Below, piece by piece: positions 18,597 to 26,693 of a stretch of DNA of 64,000 nt; position 1 is the stretch's first letter, and each line of letters opens with the position of its first letter. The stretch covers positions 1,550,001 through 1,614,000 of the forward strand of contig CBDDJT010000004.1 of assembly GCA_965229765.1 (NCBI GenBank). Reading direction: 5' to 3'. Made by a program: the position numbers and the translations under genes. Source of the stretch: ASV31 sp965229765 (GTDB lineage: Bacteria; Pseudomonadota; Alphaproteobacteria; Rhodobacterales; Rhodobacteraceae). The notes under the pieces are model-generated. The model was not told where the DNA came from and did not search any database. It saw only the letters and a list, made by a program, of their open reading frames with translations.

Positions 18597-18629
18597 CGCT
18601 ATATACCTGTCAAGGGACGGTGCGCGGCC

Positions 18630-18800
18630 GTGAACAAGAAGAGCGAAAAGAAGTCCGACAAGAAGGACGGCCAGCTGATCCTTCGGCTCGACAAGGACGA
18701 GCGCGACGAATTCGTGAAGCTGTGCAAGAAGCTGGACACCAGCGCCTCGCGCGAGATCCGGCGGTTCATCCGCAGTTTCATGAAGGAAAACGAAGCCTGA
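18630..18800 (+). CDS. Ribbon-helix-helix DNA-binding protein, 56 residues
   Basis: A 56-residue protein from a GTG start; a stop codon 46 bases upstream in the same frame leaves no other start. The N terminus is a Lys/Asp/Ser-rich tail (NKKSEKKSDKKDG), followed by a beta strand GQLILRLDKDE and two helices (RDEFVKLCKKLDTS and ASREIRRFIRSFMKEN), the layout of Arc/CopG-type ribbon-helix-helix regulators. No toxin gene follows: the next gene, DUF2269, converges on it 7 bases after its stop. The palindrome and phased half-sites directly upstream suggest autoregulation, together with control of the divergent 38-codon gene. A free-standing regulator or orphan antitoxin are both possible. Confidence 0.75.
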   Translation: MNKKSEKKSDKKDGQLILRLDKDERDEFVKLCKKLDTSASREIRRFIRSFMKENEA

Positions 18801-18807
18801 CGGCGAC

Positions 18808-19290
18808 TTAGCCCCAAAGAGGCGGACGCGCGACCATCAGCCAAAAGATGCCCGCCAGCCCGATGAAGGCTGGCCATCCCAGTGCGAACCAGACCCGGTA
18901 GGCGCGCAGCGCCGCCTCGGGCAGAGGTGCGCCCTGAACCGCGGCGTCGCCGGCAAGGTCGCGGATGCGGATCTGAAGCGCCACCACTGGCGCCCAGCAG
19001 GCAAAGGCCAGAACATAAAGCGCATAGGTCCCGACCAGCCAGGGTTCTGTCAGCGGGTAGCCCTGAAGATAGACAAGCGCGAGGCCGGTCAGGGGCTGGA
19101 CGAGTCCGGCGGGGGTTGTGAACAGCCAGTCCGCCAGCACCACGCCCGAGGCGACCCGATGCACCACCGCGGCATCGCCGCACCGCATCGCCCAGACCAT
19201 CTGAAACGCGGTTCCGATGCCGGTGCCGAACAAGACCGTGGCGGACAGGATGTGCAGCCACTTGAGCACAAGGTAGGGGTCGGCGATCAC
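18808..19290 (-). CDS. DUF2269-type integral membrane protein
   Basis: A 160-residue membrane protein with four predicted helices and the family-typical opening LVLKWLHILSATVLFGTGIGTAF. DUF2269 has no established function. The start is a GTG at 19290 whose GTGA overlaps the stop of the upstream SDR-DoxX gene, so the two are translationally coupled and likely work together. The longer open frame upstream is an out-of-frame shadow of that gene. Confidence 0.85.
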   Translation of the reverse strand: MIADPYLVLKWLHILSATVLFGTGIGTAFQMVWAMRCGDAAVVHRVASGVVLADWLFTTPAGLVQPLTGLALVYLQGYPLTEPWLVGTYALYVLAFACWAPVVALQIRIRDLAGDAAVQGAPLPEAALRAYRVWFALGWPAFIGLAGIFWLMVARPPLWG

Positions 19291-20561
19291 CGCTCGTCCT
19301 CCAGCACCATCCAGACCACGATCAGCAGCAGGATCGGAAGGTTTTTCAGCAATCCCCCCAGTGGCAGCAGCCAGAGCACGGGCGCGAGCAGTGTGAAAAC
19401 GGCCGTGTAGCCGGTCACCAGTGCCAGTTGCGCCCAGCCGATCAGCCGCGGGCGCCAGCCCCGCAGGAGCGCCGCGGCCAGTGCAAGGTCGGCCACCCCG
19501 CCCAGCCGTGCAAGCGCGACAAGCGCGGCCTCTGGCAGAAGGCCGGACGGAATCAGCGGCAGAAAGGCCTGCGCGGGCAGGAACAGACCGATCAGCCCGG
19601 AGGCGAGCCAAAGCACCGCCAGCACCAGACGCAGCGCCGGCCGCATGAGGAACAGCCTGGCGTGCCAAAGGTCCTGCGTACCTGCGGGGCGGGCCATCGC
19701 AAAGCGGCTGACACCTTGTGCGGGCGGCTGTGGCAGCGCGGGCGAGGTCGATGCCAGAACGCCCGCCTGCAACTGCGCCACCGAGGTGGCCGAGACCGGC
19801 CCGAGACGTAGGGCATCGCCGGCGCGCCCCAGCCAGCGCGCCAGCGGCATTGGAAGCCGCAGCACCCGGGCCGGCGCCAGGCCCAGCCAGCGCCGCAGAA
19901 GTGCCAGAAGTTCGGCCTGTGTCACGGTTTCGGGGCCGCCGACCTCGTGCGCGCCGGATGGGGGCGGCGCGTCAAGGCAGGCAGACGCGCAGCGCGCCAG
20001 GTCTGCCACGTGCACCGGGTTGAAGCGCTGGGCGCCGTCTCCGACCACTGGCAAGAACAGGGGCAGAGCCGCCAGCGCGCGCGCCAGTGAGGTCCCGCCA
20101 TAGGATGTGTCGCCCATCACCAGCCCGGGGCGCAGGATGGTGACGCCCGCCGCCGCCGCCTCTGCTTCGCCGGCGCGGCGCCAGCGGGCGAACGGGGTGT
20201 CCGCCTCGACGCCCACCGCCGAGATCAGCAGCGCTGGCGCACCGTCCTCGCGCGCGGCATAAGCGGCGCGGGGTGCGAGAACATGCACCGCCCTGAAGCC
20301 TGCGTCGGACGCGGTCAGCAGCCCCGCCGCGTTGACCAGCGCCGCGCCCCCGGCGAGGTGCGGCCGCCAGAAGTCCGGGGTGTGGCACGCCGGGTTCGTC
20401 AGGTCCGCCCGAAGCGTCGGGAAGCCCATGTTTGCCAGCCGGTCGGGCCGGCGCGCAACGGCCAGCACCTGCCAGCCCCTGTCGCGCAGGGCAAACGCGA
20501 TGTGCCGCCCGATAAAGCCGTCCGCCCCGAGGACGACAACCCTCGGGAGCGGCGCGCTCAT
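19287..20561 (-). CDS. SDR-type oxidoreductase fused to a DoxX-like membrane domain
   Basis: A 424-residue two-part protein. Residues 1 to about 290 form an atypical (extended) SDR/NmrA-like NAD(P)-binding domain, opening with VVVLGADGFIGRHIAFAL and including LVNAAGLL and VHVADLARC. The last 120 residues are hydrophobic, with four helices resembling DoxX-like domains (LVLAVLWLASGLIGLFLP and onward). SDR-DoxX fusions occur in proteobacteria and the reaction is not established. Its start overlaps the mtnP stop by 4 bases, and its stop overlaps the DUF2269 start, making an mtnP-SDR/DoxX-DUF2269 run. Confidence 0.88.
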   Translation of the reverse strand: MSAPLPRVVVLGADGFIGRHIAFALRDRGWQVLAVARRPDRLANMGFPTLRADLTNPACHTPDFWRPHLAGGAALVNAAGLLTASDAGFRAVHVLAPRAAYAAREDGAPALLISAVGVEADTPFARWRRAGEAEAAAAGVTILRPGLVMGDTSYGGTSLARALAALPLFLPVVGDGAQRFNPVHVADLARCASACLDAPPPSGAHEVGGPETVTQAELLALLRRWLGLAPARVLRLPMPLARWLGRAGDALRLGPVSATSVAQLQAGVLASTSPALPQPPAQGVSRFAMARPAGTQDLWHARLFLMRPALRLVLAVLWLASGLIGLFLPAQAFLPLIPSGLLPEAALVALARLGGVADLALAAALLRGWRPRLIGWAQLALVTGYTAVFTLLAPVLWLLPLGGLLKNLPILLLIVVWMVLEDER

Positions 20562-21439
20562 GCGCCTTGCAGGATACGCCCGGCCACGGCGTCGAGCTTT
20601 TTCACCATCTCTGGGTCGCGCTTGTCGGGGGCGGTCAGGGTCGCGAATTCAAGGGCGCGGTCGCAGCCGTGTGGACAGGGTGCACGTTCTGGCGCCATAA
20701 GGTCTGGCAGGCGCTTGACCAACGCGCGGGCCTTGTCGGCGTTCTCTCCGGCGGTGCGGATGATGTCTGTGACGTCGACCTCGCCATGATCTGGATGCCA
20801 GCTGTCGTAGTCCGTCACCATGGCAATGGAGGCATAGCAAAGCTCTGCCTCGCGGGCGAGCTTGGCCTCTGGCATGTTCGTCATGCCGATCACGTCGCAG
20901 CCCCAGACTTCTCGGTAGAGCTTCGATTCGGCCAGTGTCGAGAATTGCGGTCCTTCCATCGCCAGATAGGTCCCGCCCCGATGCACCGTTATGCCTGCGT
21001 CATGCGCCGCCGTTTCGGCGACTTCGCCCAGACGGGGGCAGGTGGGGTGCGCGACCGAGACATGAGCGACGAAGCCGGGCCCGAAGAAGGATTTGTCGCG
21101 GCCAAAGGTGCGGTCGATGAACTGGTCCACCACCACGAAATCCCCCGGCGCCATTTCTTCGCGAAACGAACCACAGGCCGAGACACTGAACACATCGGTC
21201 ACGCCCAGCCGCTTCAGCGCGTCGATGTTGGCGCGGTAGGGCACGGTCGTCGGCGTGTGGACATGTCCTCGACCGTGTCGCGGAAGGAAGGCCATCCTCA
21301 CCCCGTTCAGCGTGCCGGTCAGGATCTGGTCCGACGGCATACCCCAGGGGGTGCCAACGGTGGTCCACTTGGCGTCCTGCAGGCCGTCTATGTCGTAGAC
21401 ACCCGATCCGCCTATGATCCCGATGACCGTGTCCGCCAT
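20558..21439 (-). CDS. mtnP: S-methyl-5'-thioadenosine phosphorylase
   Basis: A 293-residue purine-nucleoside phosphorylase family enzyme that splits methylthioadenosine, the by-product of polyamine synthesis, into adenine and methylthioribose-1-phosphate. IGIIGGSGVYDIDGL at the start, RHGRGHVHTPTTVPYRANI (phosphate/ribose site) and MTNMPEAKLAREAELCYA are diagnostic for MtnP over PNP. Adenine released here would be salvaged by apt, located 2.2 kb away. AGGAGA lies upstream of ATG 21439; the long frame beyond it is antisense to sulP. Confidence 0.95.
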   Translation of the reverse strand: MADTVIGIIGGSGVYDIDGLQDAKWTTVGTPWGMPSDQILTGTLNGVRMAFLPRHGRGHVHTPTTVPYRANIDALKRLGVTDVFSVSACGSFREEMAPGDFVVVDQFIDRTFGRDKSFFGPGFVAHVSVAHPTCPRLGEVAETAAHDAGITVHRGGTYLAMEGPQFSTLAESKLYREVWGCDVIGMTNMPEAKLAREAELCYASIAMVTDYDSWHPDHGEVDVTDIIRTAGENADKARALVKRLPDLMAPERAPCPHGCDRALEFATLTAPDKRDPEMVKKLDAVAGRILQGA

Positions 21440-21560
21440 GTGCGTCTCCTGCCGCTGGTCTGTCCGGCGCATAGTGGCCGGTCGGGCGCGAAGATCAACC
21501 GCCAAGGCCGGTTTGCAAGGGCGGAAAGGCAGGTATGCCCAAGAATACCGTGCATCTGCA

Positions 21561-21599
21561 GAAAATTCCGCTAGATGGAGGGACCCAAAAAGAATTTTC
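21561..21599. promoter_or_regulatory. 8-base inverted repeat before the SulP gene
   Basis: GAAAATTC at 21561-21568 is matched by its reverse complement GAATTTTC at 21592-21599, 23 bases apart, ending 18 bases before the sulP start codon. In DNA of this GC content two AT-rich matching arms are unusual. It may be an operator or a 5'-leader stem. No regulator can be named. Confidence 0.3.
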
Positions 21600-21616
21600 A
21601 GGCGAACAGGACTTCC

Positions 21617-23242
21617 ATGACCAGAACCTTGCTGGCCGCCCTTGGCGGACAATCCCCTGCTATTGCCAATGCGATGCAGGGCGGATTTTCGCCCTCTCGC
21701 CTTCGGATAGAGTTTCTGGCCGGTCTGACGGTTGCGCTTGCACTGGTGCCCGAGGCGGTTGCGTTTGCATTCGTGGCGGGGGTTCATCCGTTGGTGGGGC
21801 TTTATGCGGCGTTCATCGTGGGTCTGATCACGGCGCTGATCGGCGGCCGGCCCGGCATGATCTCGGGGGCGACGGGTGCGCTGGCGGTGGTGATGGTGTC
21901 GCTGGTGGCCCAACACGGGGTGGAGTACCTGTTCGCCGCCGTGGTGCTGATGGGCGTGATCCAGATCGGCGCGGGCGTGTTCCGTCTGGGCAAGTTCATT
22001 CGGCTGGTGCCGCACCCGGTGATGCTGGGTTTCGTCAACGGTCTTGCGATCGTGATTTTCCTGGCGCAGCTGTCGCAATTCCAGGTGCCCGGCACGGCCG
22101 AGGCCGCCGGACACGGGATGGCGAATGGCCAGTGGCTGACGGGCGCGCCGCTGGCGCTGATGCTTGGCCTTGTCGCGCTGACGATGGTGGTGATCTGGGC
22201 GCTTCCCAAGGTTACATCTGCCATCCCCGCACCGTTGGCGGGCATTGCGATAACCGCGTTGGTGGTGATCGTCTTCGGGCTGGATGTGCCACGGGTCGGC
22301 GACATGGCCTCGATCGAGGGCGGCCTGCCGGCTTTCCACATCCCCATCGTGCCGCTGACACTAGAGACATTTCAGATCGTGCTGCCCTATGCGCTGATCC
22401 TTGCAGCCATCGGGCTGATCGAAAGCCTTCTGACGCTGAACCTTGTCGGCGAGATCACCGGCGAGCGCGGTGGCGCAAGCCAGGAATGCGTGGCGCAGGG
22501 CGTGGCCAACACCGTGACAGGGTTTTTCGGCGGGATGGGCGGCTGCGCGATGATCGGCCAGTCCATGATCAACGTGAAGTCGGGCGGGCGCACGCGGATT
22601 GCAGGCATCACGGCGGCTGTGTGCCTGCTGGCCTTCATCGTGGTCGCAAGCCCGCTGATCGAGCAGATCCCGCTGGCGGCGCTGGTCGGCGTCATGTTCA
22701 TGGTGGTGATCGGCACGTTCGCGTGGAATTCGCTGATGATCCTGCGCAAGATTCCCCTGACCGACGCGCTGGTGATGTTGCTGGTGACGGTGACGACGGT
22801 GCTGACCGACCTGGCTATCGCGGTGGTGGTGGGCGTGATCGTCTCGGCGCTTGCCTATGCCTGGAACAACGCCAAACGGATTCATGCCAAGACCTATCTC
22901 ACCCCCGAGGGCGCCAAGGTCTACCAGGTGCAGGGGCCGCTGTTCTTCGGGTCCACCGATGGGTTCACAGAGCTTTTCACGCCCGAGGACGACCCGTCGC
23001 GCGTGGTCGTGGACTTCGCCGAAAGCCGCGTGGTGGACCAGTCGGCGCTGACGGCGATCGAGACCGTGGCGGGCCGCTACGAGGCGGCGGGCAAGTCGAT
23101 CCAGCTGCGCCACCTCAGCCGCGACTGCCACCAGTTGCTCAGCCGCGCGGGCCAGCTGATCGTCGATAGCGATGACGACCCCGACTATGGTATCGCGGTG
23201 AACTACTCGGTACGCACCGGGCAGCTTTCGGGCGCGCACTAG
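21617..23242 (+). CDS. SulP family anion transporter with STAS domain
   Basis: A 541-residue inner-membrane SLC26/SulP transporter. Helices fill residues about 25-420, opening with the family signature LTVALALVPEAVAFAFVAGV, and a cytoplasmic STAS domain ends the protein (VVVDFAESRVVDQSALTAIE). Bacterial SulP proteins carry sulfate, bicarbonate or dicarboxylates; the substrate cannot be told from this sequence, and no carbonic anhydrase or sulfur-assimilation genes are adjacent. ATG 21617 is chosen because AGGA precedes it; the ATG at 21575 has no ribosome site and would add 14 non-conserved residues. Confidence 0.92.
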   Translation: MTRTLLAALGGQSPAIANAMQGGFSPSRLRIEFLAGLTVALALVPEAVAFAFVAGVHPLVGLYAAFIVGLITALIGGRPGMISGATGALAVVMVSLVAQHGVEYLFAAVVLMGVIQIGAGVFRLGKFIRLVPHPVMLGFVNGLAIVIFLAQLSQFQVPGTAEAAGHGMANGQWLTGAPLALMLGLVALTMVVIWALPKVTSAIPAPLAGIAITALVVIVFGLDVPRVGDMASIEGGLPAFHIPIVPLTLETFQIVLPYALILAAIGLIESLLTLNLVGEITGERGGASQECVAQGVANTVTGFFGGMGGCAMIGQSMINVKSGGRTRIAGITAAVCLLAFIVVASPLIEQIPLAALVGVMFMVVIGTFAWNSLMILRKIPLTDALVMLLVTVTTVLTDLAIAVVVGVIVSALAYAWNNAKRIHAKTYLTPEGAKVYQVQGPLFFGSTDGFTELFTPEDDPSRVVVDFAESRVVDQSALTAIETVAGRYEAAGKSIQLRHLSRDCHQLLSRAGQLIVDSDDDPDYGIAVNYSVRTGQLSGAH

Positions 23243-23260
23243 CCGCGCGCCGGGCGGCTG

Positions 23261-23866
23261 TCAGTCGTCGGGACGCGCGAGGGTGAAGACCTCTTTCACC
23301 ACGGTATAGTCCCGGTAGCCCATCCGCGAGAGCGGGTGGTACTTGGTGATGTCGATCATGCCATCGGTCAGGACATCGTCGCGGATGTGAACGCCCACGA
23401 CCTCTCCGAAGACGACCTGGTTTGCTTCTCCGGGCAGGTCGACGATCTTGACCAGCTTGCATTCCATGTGCGCCGGCGCGCCATCGACGCGAGAGCAGGC
23501 GATCTCTGTGCAGGGCAATTTGGAAAGGCCCGCCTCTTCGAACTCATCCACGCCGGCCGGGTAATGCGCCGAGGTGACGTTCATGGCATCCAGCATCTGA
23601 TAGGCCACGACGTTGACGCAGAAGACACCCGTTTCGCGGATCAGGGCGACGCTGTCCTTTGTCCCGTCCCGGTCCGGCTTGGCATAGGTCGAGGCGAACA
23701 TGACCTGCGGCGGCACGTAGGAGACGGCGTTGAAGAAGGAATAGGGCGCCAGGTTTTCAGAGCCGTCCGCACCGCGCGTCGAGATCCAGCCGATGGGCCG
23801 GGGGGTGACCAGCGCGTTGAACGGATTGTGCGGCAGACCGTGGCCGTCTTTCGGTCGATAAAACAT
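23261..23866 (-). CDS. Flavin reductase-like domain protein
   Basis: A 201-residue FMN-binding split-barrel protein. NPFNALVTPRPIGWIST at the N terminus and NLAPYSFFNAVSYVPPQVMF are the characteristic strands that hold FMN in the flavin reductase-like (DIM6/NTAB) family. Members reduce FMN for partner monooxygenases or act on small substrates; the partner is not evident here. GAGAGG is upstream of ATG 23866. It diverges from the GNAT gene, sharing a 74-base promoter region. Confidence 0.9.
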   Translation of the reverse strand: MFYRPKDGHGLPHNPFNALVTPRPIGWISTRGADGSENLAPYSFFNAVSYVPPQVMFASTYAKPDRDGTKDSVALIRETGVFCVNVVAYQMLDAMNVTSAHYPAGVDEFEEAGLSKLPCTEIACSRVDGAPAHMECKLVKIVDLPGEANQVVFGEVVGVHIRDDVLTDGMIDITKYHPLSRMGYRDYTVVKEVFTLARPDD

Positions 23867-23940
23867 GATGCCTCTCGCGTTGCGTTGCCGGTCACCTAGC
23901 CCCGTGCTAGGCGCGTTTCCAGCAAAAACCGGAGGGCCGT

Positions 23941-24429
23941 GTGGACCGGCTGAGCAGGGAACAGCCCGACGACTGGTGGGAGGTCGAGGCACTTTACGAC
24001 CTGTGCTTTGCCCCGGGGCGCGAAGCGCTGTCGTCCTACCGTCTGCGCGACGATGTCGAACCGGTCCGCGAATTGTGCCTTGTCCTGCACGATGAGTTCG
24101 GCGCCGTGGCCGGTGCGATCCGGTATTGGCCGGTGCGCGTGGGCGGGGTTGAAGCCCTGCTGCTCGGGCCGGTGGCGGTGCATCCGATCCGACAGGGCGA
24201 GGGCCTTGCTGCGCGGCTGATCGAGGAAAGCCTGACCATCGCGGCCCGGCTGGGTTGGGAACGCGTGATGCTGGTTGGGGATGCCCCCTATTACGGGCGC
24301 TTCGGTTTCCAGCGTCTCGACGGCGTCGAGATGCCTCCGCCCACCAACCCCGAGAGGGTGCTTGGACGTGCTCTGGTGCCTGACGGGTGGCTTGGCGTTT
24401 CGGGCAAGGTAATGCGGGTGCTGGACTAG
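23941..24429 (+). CDS. GNAT N-acetyltransferase (YhbS-like)
   Basis: A 162-residue acetyltransferase with the YhbS layout: LLLGPVAVHPIRQGEGLAAR is the acetyl-CoA loop, followed by MLVGDAPYYGRFGFQRLDG, the near-diagnostic segment of this group. GTG start with GGAGGG four bases upstream. Substrate unknown. A bidirectional hairpin separates it from the converging PhoX gene. Confidence 0.9.
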   Translation: MDRLSREQPDDWWEVEALYDLCFAPGREALSSYRLRDDVEPVRELCLVLHDEFGAVAGAIRYWPVRVGGVEALLLGPVAVHPIRQGEGLAARLIEESLTIAARLGWERVMLVGDAPYYGRFGFQRLDGVEMPPPTNPERVLGRALVPDGWLGVSGKVMRVLD

Positions 24430-24435
24430 AAAATG

Positions 24436-24459
24436 GGCGCCCCGCAGGTGCGGGACGCC
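24436..24459. terminator. Bidirectional terminator hairpin
   Basis: A 10-base stem with one mismatch (GGCGCCCCGC / GCGGGACGCC) and loop AGGT lies between the stop codons of the converging GNAT and PhoX genes. TTGTGTTT follows on the plus strand and an A/T-rich run (CATTTTCT) follows on the minus strand. Confidence 0.6.
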
Positions 24460-24482
24460 TTGTGTTTCAGAACAAGACGGCG

Positions 24483-26540
24483 TCAGGCGCCGATGATGCC
24501 GCCGTCATCGCGGGTGATGACGATGGTGGCCGACCGCGGCGGGATCGCCGCGTCGCGATCGGGCCAGGTCGAGCCCATGTCACCGGCGGCGAACTGGGCG
24601 GGCGAGGCATGGCCACCCGGATGCTGGAAGTTGACGAACATCGTCTTCTGGTCCGGCGTGGTGATGACGCCCGTGCACTCCTGCCCCCAGGGACCGGTCA
24701 GGAAGCGGCGGATCTCGCCGGTCGCGGGGTTCGCGGCCAGCATCCCGTTCATGCCGAAGTCCTTGAGCGGACCCGAGTAGTCGGGGCCGAGATCGCCCAT
24801 GTCCGTCTGGATCCACAGGCGCGAGTCGGCGTCGCACCAGATCCCGTCCGGGCAGGCGAACATCGAATCGTTGCCCAGCGCTCCGCCGGCAAAGGTCACC
24901 GACTGGCGCGGGGTGCCGGCAATGACGAACAGATCCCAGTCGAAGGTCGCGCGGGTCTGATCCGCGTTTTCATAGCGCCACCGGACGATCTGGCCGAAGT
25001 TGTTTTCCGCGCGCGGGTTCACCGGGTCGACCTGCGCCAGGCTCCGGCGCGAGTTGTTGGTGAGCGTGAAGTACACCTCGCCCGAATTCGGATCGACCGT
25101 GCCCCATTCCGGGCGGTCCATCTTGGTGGCGCCGACGAAATCGGCGGCGATACGGGTGTTCACGAGGATGTCCGCAAGATCCGCAAAGCCGTTGGCGGGC
25201 GTCAGCCCGTTGCGGCCGGGTTCCAGCGCGATCCACTCTCCGGTGCCGTCGTCGTTGAACTTGGCGACGTAAAGAGTGCCGGTATCGAGGATCGAGCCAT
25301 CCGTCTGACCCGGAACATAAAGGCCGTCCGATACGAACTTGTATATGTACTCGAACCGCGCATCGTCGCCCGAGTAGCAGACCACCGGCGCGCCTTCGAC
25401 GGCCGGAGCAAAGACCACGCCCTCATGCGCGAAGCGGCCCAGATGGGTGCGCTTGACCGGGGTCGAGGCGGGATCGAAGGGGTCGATCTCGACCATGTAG
25501 CCGTAGGTGTTGGGCTCGTTGCGGTAGTCCTCGACGCTCGATGCGCCGATGGCAGAGGCGTTGAACCGCACGTATTCGTCCGCGCCCGAAGCCGCCAGGT
25601 GCCAGCCATAGCGGCTGCCTTGCGGGTTCGTCGAAACGCCGTAGCGGGCATGTTCGCGCGGCAGGTCCGGTTTCTGGTCGATCTGGTCGGTGTTCGCGAA
25701 GTAGCCGGCCCAGTTTTCTTCCGCAGCCATGTAGGTGCCCCAGGGCGTCACGCCGTGGGCACAGTTGTTGACGGTCCCGCGCGTCATGATGCCGTCGGGC
25801 GAGTACTTGGTACGGACGTGCGACGAGCCGCGGACGGGCCCCGAAAGCTCCATCGGCGTCAGAGCGGTGATGCGGCGGTTGTGCGGGTCCTGTACGATGG
25901 CCCAGCTGCCGTCGTCCTGCCGCGTGGTGCGGTAGATCGAAATGCCGTGGGCGTTCATCTCTTTCAGCACGTCGTCGTCGTCCCGCATTCCATCCGCGTC
26001 ATAGACGACGTCACGGTTGCGCAGTTCCATTCCCTTGTATTTGGCGGCGTGCAGGAAACGGGGCTCGATGTATTCGTGGTTCACGACCAGCAGGCCGTCC
26101 TCTGACGAGCCGTCGATGGGGAAATAGTGCATGCCGTCATGGTGCTGGCCGACCTGCATTCCCTGTTCGGCGCCGGTGTTCGCGGCGTCGTAGCCGGGCA
26201 TGTCGCCGGTGATAGGCTCGCCCCAGGCGCCAAGCACCTGGACGCTGTAGCCTTCGGGCACGACGACGGTGTCCTCGAAGCTGATGGGGACAGGGGCAAA
26301 GCCCAGCATTGCGCCGGGAGAGGCGGTTTGCGCCAGTGCGCCCTTCGCTGTCAGGGCATTTCCGAAGAGCCCGGTCGCGATGGTGGCAAGTCCGCCCATA
26401 AGGAAACCGCGGCGCTTCAGGTTGACATCCATGACGTCATAGAAGTTGCGGTTGCCGGACGTGTTGCACTGGGGTTCGTCGCCGTGTTCGTAGTGCGGCG
26501 CCTGCGTGTGATCGGGGTAGTCGCGTTCGAAATCCTTCAT
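24483..26540 (-). CDS. phoX: PhoX-like phosphatase, Tat-exported
   Basis: A 685-residue DUF839/PhoX protein. After a 50-residue leader the twin-arginine signal KRRGFLMGGLATIATG marks Tat export of a folded metalloenzyme; PhoX proteins bind iron and calcium and release phosphate from esters in the periplasm. Conserved segments include LLVVNHEYIEPRF, NNCAHGVTPWGTYMAAEENW and the C-terminal GQECTGVITTPDQKTMFVNFQHPG. ATG 26540 has GGAGC six bases upstream; the frame continues 17 codons further without similarity. Possible Pho-box repeats lie about 110 bases upstream. Call as PhoX-type is good; enzymatic activity is inferred. Confidence 0.88.
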   Translation of the reverse strand: MKDFERDYPDHTQAPHYEHGDEPQCNTSGNRNFYDVMDVNLKRRGFLMGGLATIATGLFGNALTAKGALAQTASPGAMLGFAPVPISFEDTVVVPEGYSVQVLGAWGEPITGDMPGYDAANTGAEQGMQVGQHHDGMHYFPIDGSSEDGLLVVNHEYIEPRFLHAAKYKGMELRNRDVVYDADGMRDDDDVLKEMNAHGISIYRTTRQDDGSWAIVQDPHNRRITALTPMELSGPVRGSSHVRTKYSPDGIMTRGTVNNCAHGVTPWGTYMAAEENWAGYFANTDQIDQKPDLPREHARYGVSTNPQGSRYGWHLAASGADEYVRFNASAIGASSVEDYRNEPNTYGYMVEIDPFDPASTPVKRTHLGRFAHEGVVFAPAVEGAPVVCYSGDDARFEYIYKFVSDGLYVPGQTDGSILDTGTLYVAKFNDDGTGEWIALEPGRNGLTPANGFADLADILVNTRIAADFVGATKMDRPEWGTVDPNSGEVYFTLTNNSRRSLAQVDPVNPRAENNFGQIVRWRYENADQTRATFDWDLFVIAGTPRQSVTFAGGALGNDSMFACPDGIWCDADSRLWIQTDMGDLGPDYSGPLKDFGMNGMLAANPATGEIRRFLTGPWGQECTGVITTPDQKTMFVNFQHPGGHASPAQFAAGDMGSTWPDRDAAIPPRSATIVITRDDGGIIGA

Positions 26541-26647
26541 TCGAAGCTCCATCATCATACGGGTTGAGACTATGGCGAAAGCGCAAGACACGGCGCTTCA
26601 CCGTGCGCGAGATGCAGTCGGCACAGCCGTTCCCGTAGCCATGTTCT

Positions 26648-26676
26648 GTAACGGATGAGCGACGTATGTGTGACGG
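26648..26676 (-). promoter_or_regulatory. phoX: Possible Pho box upstream of phoX
   Basis: Reading the minus strand, CCGTCAC, ACGTCGC and CCGTTAC occur as three 7-base units at an exact 11-base period. The Pho box bound by PhoB is a direct repeat of a CTGTCAT-like unit at 11-base spacing. The match to consensus is 5, 3 and 4 of 7, so this is suggestive only; the position upstream of a PhoX gene is what gives it weight. It sits just beyond the ptsP stop codon. Confidence 0.35.
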
Positions 26677-26693
26677 CACAACGTCGCCGAGAA

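Noticed and set aside
24387..26105. A 572-codon rightward open frame opposite phoX
   Set aside because: Antisense to the PhoX gene with its twin-arginine signal; no domain seen.
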